DNA of 23,190 nt from Sediminibacterium ginsengisoli (GTDB taxonomy: Bacteria; Bacteroidota; Bacteroidia; Chitinophagales; Chitinophagaceae), in NCBI GenBank assembly GCA_943324415.2, contig CALPLN020000010.1:1-23190 (forward strand), in the 5' to 3' direction. Every line of letters begins with the position of its first letter. Position 1 is the first letter of the stretch. Below are positions 16,714 through 23,190 of this stretch, one piece after another. The notes beneath the pieces were generated by a model that worked only from the letters and a program-made list of their open reading frames with translations, did no database searches and was not told the origin of the DNA. A program made the translations under genes and the position numbers.

Positions 16714-17445
16714 ATGCCTATTAAAGCAATTATCATTGATGACGAAAGATTAGCACGTAATGAGTTAAAAAAATTACTGGAACAACATCCGGAAATTAAT
16801 ATCATTGATGAAGCTAGTAATGTAGATGAGGCGATAGAGAAAATTGATTTATCTAGACCCGATTTAATTTTCTTAGATATACAAATGCCAGGGAAAACTG
16901 GTTTTGATTTATTAGCTGAAATAGAAAAGGCGCCCCGCGTTATTTTCACAACAGCTTATGATGAGTTTGCGCTAAAAGCCTTTGAGGTGAATGCTTTAGA
17001 TTATTTATTAAAGCCAATTGATCCTAAAAGATTAGCAGATGCCATTCAGAAATTACAATCAGAAATTGCATTAGAGCAAGCAAGTTTATTGGGTGTAAAT
17101 AGAGGTCCTTTGACCGAACTCGACCAAGTTTTTGTAAAAGACGGAGAGCGTTGTTGGTTTGTAAAATTATCGGAAATCAGGTTGTTTGAAAGTGTCGGAA
17201 ATTATGCGAAAGTTTATTTCTCAACCAACAAGCCGTTAATCTTAAAGTCCTTGAATGCGTTGGAAGAGCGACTAGATGACCGTGTCTTTTTTAGAGCCAA
17301 CAGAAAACATATCATCAATCTGCATTGGATCGAAAAAATTGAGCCTTATTTTAATGGCGGATTATTGGTTGAATTAAAAGGGGGAGAAAAAATCGAGATC
17401 AGTAGACGTCAGACAGTGAAATTCAAAGAAATGATGAGTTTCTAG
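16714..17445 (+). CDS. LytTR-family response regulator
   Basis: This 243-residue protein has an N-terminal receiver domain (1 to about 120) with the acidic pair D9/D10, phospho-acceptor D55 in LIFLDIQMPG, conserved TTAYDEFALKAF and K in YLLKPI. The C-terminal LytTR DNA-binding domain (about 140-243) includes VKDGERCWFVKLSEI, YAKVYF, the FFRANRKHIINL core and ISRRQTVKFKE. It would be phosphorylated by the kinase encoded 13 bases upstream and act as a transcription factor. I take ATG 16714; a start eight codons earlier at 16690 would overlap the kinase gene and adds no family sequence. It ends 18 bases before the convergent synthase gene, with no clear terminator between them. Confidence 0.93.
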   Translation: MPIKAIIIDDERLARNELKKLLEQHPEINIIDEASNVDEAIEKIDLSRPDLIFLDIQMPGKTGFDLLAEIEKAPRVIFTTAYDEFALKAFEVNALDYLLKPIDPKRLADAIQKLQSEIALEQASLLGVNRGPLTELDQVFVKDGERCWFVKLSEIRLFESVGNYAKVYFSTNKPLILKSLNALEERLDDRVFFRANRKHIINLHWIEKIEPYFNGGLLVELKGGEKIEISRRQTVKFKEMMSF

Positions 17446-17463
17446 ATACAATACATGCAGGAA

Positions 17464-18210
17464 TTAATTCAGGCTATGAATAGCGTCTGCAATCATCTGT
17501 ATTAAGCTAGGGTCTTTTTCAACAGCATTGCCCACTACAATAATATCGGCGCCTGCTTTACAGTTTTCTATCGCTTTCTCCGGAGTCGTGATTCCGCCAC
17601 CAACAATTAATGGCGTTTGTGTATATTTTGCTACTTGCTGAATCATGCTGGCAGGAATCGCATTTTTAGCACCACTTCCAGCATCCATATAGATCAGTTT
17701 TAAGCCTAACATTTCTCCAGCCATGGCAGTGCAAGCTGCAATATCATTTTTATTCGCCGGGATAGGATGGGTGTTAGAGATATAAGACACTGTTGTTGGG
17801 GTACCACCATCTATCAACATATACCCTACTGGGATAATTTCTAATCCGCTTTGTTTCACAAATGGTGCACTTATCACATGTTGGCCAATTAATAATTCAG
17901 GATTTCGACCAGAAATGAGGGATAAGTACAATAATGCATCCGCCTTAGGCGTAATTTGATCAGGTGATCCCGGGAAAAGAATTACTGGGATCTGGCATTG
18001 TTGTTTGATCTGAGTCACTATTTGATCCAGTGTATCTGTCACCACCAAGCTGCCTCCTACGAAAATGTAGTCCACTTTGAATTGAACAGCAAGATCAATT
18101 GTCTTCTGTAAATCAACAGCATCAAGCTTATCAGGGTCTATTAAGACCGCAAATGCTTTTTGTTGTTTCGTTTTTTTATCTAGGATACTTTGATATACTT
18201 GCTTGCTCAT
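17464..18210 (-). CDS. Geranylgeranylglyceryl phosphate synthase family protein (group II, PcrB-like)
   Basis: Numbered from ATG 18210, this is a 248-residue TIM-barrel prenyltransferase. The family joins a polyprenyl diphosphate to sn-glycerol-1-phosphate, the first ether-lipid step in Archaea. Visible family marks are AVLIDPDK with metal-binding D25, VGGSL (51-55), LFPGSPDQI (79-87), SLISGRNPELLIG (97-109), YMDAGSG (174-180), GGGITTPEKA (204-213) and VVGNAVEKD (225-233). The last three form the phosphate-binding loops. Bacteroidota carry group II homologues, at least one reported with real GGGPS activity; Firmicute PcrB uses a longer donor. Chain length and product here are not readable. 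No glycerol-1-phosphate dehydrogenase gene is nearby. A TAATTTTG box lies six bases before the ATG. Confidence 0.9.
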   Translation of the reverse strand: MSKQVYQSILDKKTKQQKAFAVLIDPDKLDAVDLQKTIDLAVQFKVDYIFVGGSLVVTDTLDQIVTQIKQQCQIPVILFPGSPDQITPKADALLYLSLISGRNPELLIGQHVISAPFVKQSGLEIIPVGYMLIDGGTPTTVSYISNTHPIPANKNDIAACTAMAGEMLGLKLIYMDAGSGAKNAIPASMIQQVAKYTQTPLIVGGGITTPEKAIENCKAGADIIVVGNAVEKDPSLIQMIADAIHSLN

Positions 18211-18216
18211 CTGGTA

Positions 18217-18224
18217 CAAAATTA
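18217..18224 (-). promoter_or_regulatory. Candidate -7 box for the GGGP synthase gene
   Basis: TAATTTTG on the minus strand matches TAnnTTTG exactly and ends six bases before the ATG. A TTG 15 bases further upstream (minus strand, 18242-18240) is closer than the usual -33 spacing. Confidence 0.35.
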
Positions 18225-18265
18225 TCAATTTTAACCATACAATCTCTCAGAAGAACACTTATTAC

Positions 18266-18295
18266 AAAAAAAAACGATAAATCGAGGTTTTTTTT
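18266..18295. repeat. A/T-rich inverted repeat in the nrdJ upstream region
   Basis: Nine A's, then CGA-TAAA-TCG, AGG and eight T's can fold into a hairpin that is mostly A-T. A perfect palindrome TTTCTTAAGAAA (18293-18304) overlaps its right end. It resembles a weak bidirectional terminator or a transcription-bubble insulator before the nrdJ leader. The stem has only three G-C or C-G core pairs, so termination is uncertain. Confidence 0.4.
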
Positions 18296-18311
18296 CTTAA
18301 GAAACTAACAT

Positions 18312-18470
18312 AGACTGGGGATAAATCACGCAATCCAACTGGGGTCAATGCTTTGGAATTGTTCAGATAGATTTTCCACAGCTGTTGATATTTCAGTTGG
18401 CATAGTCTCGACAGAGAGCGATATTTTCGTCTACCCGTTAAGGTTTTTGAAGCCCGAGCGGGTCCCCCCG
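18312..18470 (+). ncRNA. Candidate structured leader RNA upstream of nrdJ
   Basis: The 290 bases before nrdJ hold no ORF but several nested complementary arms. AGACT (18312-18316) pairs with AGTCT (18404-18408). Inside it, CCAACTG (18335-18341) pairs with CAGTTGG (18394-18400), extendable by three G-U pairs. Inside that are TCAA/TTGA (18345-18348 / 18385-18388), GCT/AGC (18350-18352 / 18380-18382) and TGGAA/TTCCA (18354-18358 / 18374-18378). Downstream, ACCCGTT (18433-18439) pairs with AGCGGGT (18457-18463). The same CGGG could instead pair with CCCG at 18453-18456 or 18467-18470. ACTGGGG occurs twice (18314-18320, 18338-18344), and either GGGG could reach the C-run at 18464-18469. I find none of the cobalamin riboswitch's conserved boxes. 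The role is inferred: a cis-regulatory leader, or a separate small RNA. Confidence 0.5.
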
Positions 18471-18500
18471 TAATTACTATAAAAAAAACTGTATAAGACC

Positions 18501-21500
18501 ATGGCTAACCCAAAAACAAAAAAAGGCTTAGAATTTAAGCGCAGATTCACTCTTGATGGTGTGAGTCCATTCGAGCAATTCGAGTACGACTACAGAGACA
18601 GTGTAATCAAAAATCCGAATGGAGAAAAAGTGTTCGAAATGACGAATGTGGAAGTTCCAAAACAGTGGAGCCAAATTGCAACGGACATTCTTGCACAAAA
18701 GTATTTCAGAAAAGCGGGTGTACCACAAGCCGATGGTTCATTGGGTAGAGAAACCACTGTGAAGCAAGTGGCACATCGTATGGCAAATTGTTGGAGAGTT
18801 TGGGGAGAGCGCTATGGTTATTTCGCCACATCAAATGATGCACAAGTATTTTACGAAGAATTAGTTTATAGTATTTTAAATCAAGCATGTGTACCGAATT
18901 CACCACAATGGTTCAATACAGGGTTACACGAAAGCTATGGTATTACAGGTGGCGCTCAAGGTCACTATTATGTAGATCCTACAGATAAGCAATTGAAAAG
19001 GTCAACAAGTGCTTATGAGCGTCCTCAACCACACGCATGTTTTATCTTGAGTGTGAAGGATGATTTGGTGAATGAAGGGGGTATTATGGACTTGTGGACT
19101 AGAGAAGCAAGAATTTTTAAATACGGTTCTGGCGTTGGTACTAACTTCTCTCAAATTCGCGGAGCGAATGAAAAATTATCAGGTGGTGGTTCTTCTAGTG
19201 GCTTAATGAGCTTCTTGAAAATTGGAGACCGTGCTGCTGGTGCAATCAAATCTGGTGGTACCACACGTCGTGCTGCTAAAATGGTTTGTTTGGATTTAGA
19301 TCACCCTGAAGTATTAGAATTTATCAATTGGAAAGTACAAGAAGAAGATAAAGTAGCAGCTTTAATTGCTGCAGGTTACGATAATGGATATGAAGGAGAA
19401 GCTTATGCAACTGTGTCAGGCCAAAATTCAAACAACTCTGTACGTATTCCAAATAGCTTCTTTAAGGCATTGTCTGAAGATGGCAATTGGGAATTAAAAG
19501 CACGTACCGATGGTCGTGTAATGAAAACAGTTCCAGCAAAAGAAGTTTGGGAGCAAATCGCGAATGCTGCATGGCGTTGTGCGGATCCAGGTACACAATA
19601 TGATACTACCATCAACGAATGGCATACTTGTCCAAAAGGTGGACGTATCAATGCATCTAACCCATGTTCTGAATACATGTTCTTAGACAACACTGCATGT
19701 AACTTGGCTTCTATTAACTTAAGAAAGTTCTTCAATGAATCAGATAATTCATTTGATGTAGATGGATTTGAATATACTACAAGATTATGGGCGACTGTAT
19801 TAGAAGTATCTATTTTAATGGCGCAGTTCCCTTCTAAAGAAGTAGCGCAATTATCTTATGACTACAGAACTACAGGTTTAGGTTTTGCCAACTTAGGATC
19901 TATGTTGATGGTAAGCGGTATAGCTTATGATAGTGAGGAAGCACGCGGTATCGCTGGTGCAATCACTGCAATCATGACTGGTGTGGCGTATAAGACATCT
20001 GCAGAGATGGCTTCATTCTTAGGCGCTTTCGATAGATATGAAGAAAATAAAGAAGACATGTTACGTGTGATGCGCAATCACCGTGCTGCTGCTTATGATG
20101 CGGAAGATGCCTATGTAGGTCTTGAAATTAAGCCTCAAGGTATCAAAGCACAATACACTCCTGACTACTTATTAAAAGCTGCAACAAAAGCTTGGGATGA
20201 TGCAGTGAAATTGGGAGAAAAATATGGTTACAGAAACGCACAAACTCCGGTGATCGCGCCAACTGGAACGATCGGTTTAGTAATGGATTGCGACACAACA
20301 GGTGTTGAACCAGATTTCGCATTGGTTAAATTCAAGAAGTTGTCTGGTGGTGGATATTTCAAAATCATCAACCAATCTGTACCACAAGCGTTAAAGAATT
20401 TAGGATACACACAAGCGGAAAATGATGCTATCGTTAACTTTGCGGTGGGTCATGCAAGCTTTGAAGGTGCACCACATATCAATAACAAAAGCTTATTGGC
20501 TAAAGGTTTCACACAAGAAGAAATTGACAAATTAAATGGTGCAGCAAAATCAGCATTTGAAATTGGATTCATCTTCAATCGCTTCACTTTAGGAGATGCT
20601 TGTTTAACAAGACTTGGATTTAAAGAAGAAGTATTTGCTGACTGGAGCTTTAATTTATTAGAAGCTTTAGGATTTAGCGAAGATCAAATTGACGAAGCAA
20701 ACGATTATGTATGTGGTACTATGACTGTAGAAGGTGCTCCAGCATTGAACCCTGCGCATTTGTCAATCTTTGATTGTGCCAATAAAAATGGTAAAAAAGG
20801 AGTTAGATACATCCATGCACATGGTCACATTAGAATGATGGCAGCTTGTCAACCATTCTTATCTGGTGCGATTTCAAAAACAATCAACCTACCACACGAA
20901 GCAACGGTTTCAGAAATTGCAGATAGTTATTTAATGAGTTGGGAATTAGGTTTAAAAGCCAATGCGATTTATCGTGATGGATCTAAGTTAAGTCAACCTT
21001 TGAGTACAAAATCTGATAAGAAAAAGAAAACTGATAGTGCTGAAGCAGAAGCAACTGAAGAAGTAGCGACTTCTCAAATGGTGGACTTGAGCAACTTAAC
21101 AGTAGACGAATTATTGGAAGAAGTACAAAAGAGAATGACTACTTCAACTGATACAGTATTGAAGCGTCAATTGTCTCGAATTGTTGAGCGCAAATCATTG
21201 CCAGCTAAGCGTCGCGGATTTACACAAAAAGCGCGTATTGGTGGTCAAGTATTGTTCTTAAGAACAGGCGAATACAATGACGGAACTGTTGGTGAATTGT
21301 TCATTGACTTGGCAAAAGAAGGCTCAACCCTTCGTAGCTTAATGAACTGTTTCGCGATCTCTATCTCAGTTGGCTTACAATATGGTGTGCCATTAGAAGA
21401 ATTCGTAGACAAATTTGTATTCACGAAATTTGAACCATCAGGTATGGTGGATCATCCAAATATTAAAACAACTACATCTATAGTAGACTTCATCTTCCGA

Positions 21501-21833
21501 GCTTTAGCTTACGAGTATTTAGGCAGAACAGATTTAGTACATGTCTTAGATAAACCTACTGTAGAGAACTTAGGAGAGGAGGGAGATATTACACTTGTGG
21601 GAAAGCCTGAATTGAGTAGCATCCGCGTAACAGCACCAGCTACTCCAGCACCAGCCGCAAAAGCAAATGTGGCAGCTGCTGTAAACGAAGGCGGATCTAT
21701 GGACAATGTAACTGCGGCAGCAAAGAGCATGCAAAGTGATGCTCCAGCTTGTAGCACTTGTGGACATATCACTATCCGTAGTGGTACTTGTTACAAATGT
21801 TTGAACTGCGGAACAAGCATGGGCTGTAGTTAA
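18501..21833 (+). CDS. nrdJ: Adenosylcobalamin-dependent (class II) ribonucleoside-diphosphate reductase
   Basis: This 1110-residue enzyme makes deoxyribonucleotides using a thiyl radical formed from coenzyme B12. Conserved blocks are HACFILS with C180, SGGTTRRAAKMVCLDLDHPE, the active-site NPCSEYMFLDNTACNL with N387, thiyl C389, E391 and C400 (C180/C400 being the redox pair), and APTGTIGLVMDCDTTGVEPD. A charged linker (about 835-870) leads to a TSCPD-type domain (about 905-1010). An Ala/Pro-rich linker (about 1040-1058) precedes a Cys-rich tail: C1084-x2-C1087, C1097-x2-C1100-x2-C1103 and C1109, typical for thioredoxin-dependent re-reduction. No separate small subunit is needed or seen. The start is ATG 18501 after a long structured leader, and the gene ends in its own terminator. 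I see no NrdR-box pair upstream. It implies a B12 requirement for this route. Confidence 0.95.
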   Translation: MANPKTKKGLEFKRRFTLDGVSPFEQFEYDYRDSVIKNPNGEKVFEMTNVEVPKQWSQIATDILAQKYFRKAGVPQADGSLGRETTVKQVAHRMANCWRVWGERYGYFATSNDAQVFYEELVYSILNQACVPNSPQWFNTGLHESYGITGGAQGHYYVDPTDKQLKRSTSAYERPQPHACFILSVKDDLVNEGGIMDLWTREARIFKYGSGVGTNFSQIRGANEKLSGGGSSSGLMSFLKIGDRAAGAIKSGGTTRRAAKMVCLDLDHPEVLEFINWKVQEEDKVAALIAAGYDNGYEGEAYATVSGQNSNNSVRIPNSFFKALSEDGNWELKARTDGRVMKTVPAKEVWEQIANAAWRCADPGTQYDTTINEWHTCPKGGRINASNPCSEYMFLDNTACNLASINLRKFFNESDNSFDVDGFEYTTRLWATVLEVSILMAQFPSKEVAQLSYDYRTTGLGFANLGSMLMVSGIAYDSEEARGIAGAITAIMTGVAYKTSAEMASFLGAFDRYEENKEDMLRVMRNHRAAAYDAEDAYVGLEIKPQGIKAQYTPDYLLKAATKAWDDAVKLGEKYGYRNAQTPVIAPTGTIGLVMDCDTTGVEPDFALVKFKKLSGGGYFKIINQSVPQALKNLGYTQAENDAIVNFAVGHASFEGAPHINNKSLLAKGFTQEEIDKLNGAAKSAFEIGFIFNRFTLGDACLTRLGFKEEVFADWSFNLLEALGFSEDQIDEANDYVCGTMTVEGAPALNPAHLSIFDCANKNGKKGVRYIHAHGHIRMMAACQPFLSGAISKTINLPHEATVSEIADSYLMSWELGLKANAIYRDGSKLSQPLSTKSDKKKKTDSAEAEATEEVATSQMVDLSNLTVDELLEEVQKRMTTSTDTVLKRQLSRIVERKSLPAKRRGFTQKARIGGQVLFLRTGEYNDGTVGELFIDLAKEGSTLRSLMNCFAISISVGLQYGVPLEEFVDKFVFTKFEPSGMVDHPNIKTTTSIVDFIFRALAYEYLGRTDLVHVLDKPTVENLGEEGDITLVGKPELSSIRVTAPATPAPAAKANVAAAVNEGGSMDNVTAAAKSMQSDAPACSTCGHITIRSGTCYKCLNCGTSMGCS

Positions 21834-21855
21834 AAACATCCTCTAATGATTTTCA

Positions 21856-21886
21856 ATCCCCACCCCATATACGGGTGGGGATTTTT
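21856..21886 (+). terminator. Intrinsic terminator of nrdJ
   Basis: Perfect 10-bp stem ATCCCCACCC (21856-21865) / GGGTGGGGAT (21873-21882) with a 7-base loop, followed by a T-run to 21886. It lies 22 bases after the nrdJ stop. Confidence 0.95.
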
Positions 21887-21978
21887 GTATCCAAAATCTT
21901 TCATGTAAAAAAAATGTAAGCATTCATAAAATGCAGTAAATTCATAGTTCTAATTATCACTAGAAAAACGATTGTCTT

Positions 21979-23190
21979 ATGTCTGATTTTCAAGTTAAAG
22001 TAGCACCTAAAACTTATGACGCAGTCATAGTGGGATCTGGTGCGGGTGGTGGAATGGCTGCTTATGTTTTAGCAAAAGCAGGTTTGAAAGTATGTTTGTT
22101 AGAAGCAGGTCCAGATTTTGATCCTGCAAAACATTCTGCGCAATTAAAAAACCCTTGGGACTCACCACGTCGCGGGGCGAGTTCAAAATATCGTCCATTT
22201 GGAGAATTTGATGGCTGTTTTTGGGGTTGGGAAATTGACGGCGAGCCTTATACACAAACAAAAGGCTCAGATCATTTTGATTGGTGGAGAGCTAGAATGG
22301 TGGGGGGACGTACCAATCACTGGGGTCGTATCTCATTAAGATTTGGTCCAAGAGATTTCAAAAGAAAAAGTATTGATGGCTTAGGAGATGACTGGCCAAT
22401 TGGCTACGAAGACGTAAAGCCTTACTATGATAAAATAGATCGATTAATTGGTGTATACGGAACGAATGAAGGATTGGAGAACGATCCAGATGGTATCTTC
22501 TTGCCGCCTCCAAAACCTCGTTTACATGAATTGATGTTCAAGAAAGCAGCCACTGGTATTAATATCCCGGTAATCCCTTCTCGTTTGTCTATCCTAACAA
22601 AAAAAATCAACGACGAGCGTGGTGCATGTTTTTATTGTGGTCAATGTAATCGTTCTTGTAAAGTGTATGGTGATTTTTCATCTTCATCTGTATTGGTAAA
22701 ACCAGCAGTGATGACAGGCAATGTTGATCTAATCACTGGTGCTATGGCGCGTGAAGTTTTAACCGACAATGAAGGAAAAGCAAAAGGCATTTCTTATGTC
22801 AACAAATCAGATAAACAAGAATACCAGATCAATGCAAAAGTGGTGATCCTTGGTGCAAGTACTTGTGAGACTGCACGTTTGTTATTGAATTCTAAATCAC
22901 AAAAACATCCAAATGGATTGGCCAATAGTTCTGGTGTAGTAGGTCATTATTTACATGATTCAACAGGTGCTGCTTTGGGTGGTGTGATTCCAAACTTAAT
23001 GGGACGTAAAAGATACAATGAAGATGGTGTGGGTGGGATGCACGTGTATACACCATGGTGGTTGGATAATAAAAAATTAGATTTCCCTCGTGGTTACCAT
23101 ATTGAATATTGGGGTGGCATGAGCCAACCTAGCTATGGCTTTGGCATGGGTACACAAGGATTGAATGGCAAATTCCAAGTGAATGGAAAA
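21979..23190 (+). CDS. GMC-family FAD-dependent oxidoreductase with a four-cysteine cluster (partial)
   Basis: The frame is open from ATG 21979 to the window edge, giving 404 residues with no stop. Residues 14-44 form the FAD Rossmann motif, VIVGSGAGGGMAAYVL ending CLLEAG with E42. The GMC segment MVGGRTNHWGRISLR (near 110-124) and the later ILGASTCETARLLL also fit. Between them, C217-x2-C220-x2-C223-x3-C227 lies in ACFYCGQCNRSCKVYG, resembling an iron-sulfur site found in a subset of this family. Members oxidise sugars, sugar acids or alcohols, and Bacteroidota versions are often encoded beside a gluconate 2-dehydrogenase subunit 3 gene, which would be off the right edge. I see no Tat or Sec signal in the first 13 residues; export could depend on the small subunit. 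The substrate is unknown. Confidence 0.9.
   Translation, partial: MSDFQVKVAPKTYDAVIVGSGAGGGMAAYVLAKAGLKVCLLEAGPDFDPAKHSAQLKNPWDSPRRGASSKYRPFGEFDGCFWGWEIDGEPYTQTKGSDHFDWWRARMVGGRTNHWGRISLRFGPRDFKRKSIDGLGDDWPIGYEDVKPYYDKIDRLIGVYGTNEGLENDPDGIFLPPPKPRLHELMFKKAATGINIPVIPSRLSILTKKINDERGACFYCGQCNRSCKVYGDFSSSSVLVKPAVMTGNVDLITGAMAREVLTDNEGKAKGISYVNKSDKQEYQINAKVVILGASTCETARLLLNSKSQKHPNGLANSSGVVGHYLHDSTGAALGGVIPNLMGRKRYNEDGVGGMHVYTPWWLDNKKLDFPRGYHIEYWGGMSQPSYGFGMGTQGLNGKFQVNGK

Noticed and set aside
18211..18500. Cobalamin riboswitch before nrdJ
   Set aside because: I found neither the GCCACTG-type core nor the B12-box sequence, so the region is reported as an unclassified structured leader instead.
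21920..21934. Hairpin GCATT-CATAA-AATGC before the GMC oxidoreductase gene
   Set aside because: Only five base pairs, no T-run and no known regulator site; the 92-base gap otherwise shows no convincing -7 or -33 box.

Overview
The window looks like a core-genome segment of a Bacteroidota bacterium, most likely Chitinophagaceae or a close relative. Pointers are a gliding-type GldG end, an IleRS of the long type-2 form, a bacterial group-II GGGP synthase homologue, Bacteroidota-style -7 boxes (TAnnTTTG) with little Shine-Dalgarno sequence, and a split transketolase. The family-level placement is inference. I see no insertion sequence, prophage, CRISPR array, tRNA or rRNA. Nearly all the DNA is coding.

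Layout. Positions 1-6543 form a rightward block: the 3' end of gldG, a TerC-family metal-transport membrane protein, lspA, ileS, and a DksA/TraR-like protein with a long histone-H1-like Lys/Ala/Pro tail. It ends at a strong terminator. Positions 6664-8481 carry a leftward MsbA-like ABC exporter. It is divergent from rbfA and a LolC/FtsX-type permease (8553-10113), which end at a bidirectional terminator. A leftward transketolase N-terminal half (10185-11024) is divergent from frr. A leftward DMT/EamA transporter is divergent from scpA, which meets dxs stop codon to stop codon at 13585/13586. Then come a LytS-type histidine kinase and LytTR regulator pair (15657-17445), a leftward GGGP synthase homologue, and a long leader before a B12-dependent class II ribonucleotide reductase (18501-21833). 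After a terminator, a GMC-type FAD oxidoreductase with a four-Cys cluster runs off the right edge.

How they work together. Most genes are housekeeping: translation (ileS, rbfA, frr), lipoprotein maturation and perhaps trafficking (lspA, the LolC-like permease), chromosome structure (scpA), isoprenoid and central carbon metabolism (dxs, transketolase) and dNTP supply (nrdJ). The two-component pair has no obvious target beside it.

Most worth a second look: (1) the structured region before nrdJ, with nested complementary arms and competing G/C-rich hairpins that do not match the cobalamin riboswitch; (2) the inverted HIGH signature (GIHH) of IleRS, linked to mupirocin hyper-resistance in type-2 enzymes; (3) the DksA-like protein with an H1-like tail and a degenerate zinc site; (4) -7-like boxes lying only 3-6 bases before several start codons.
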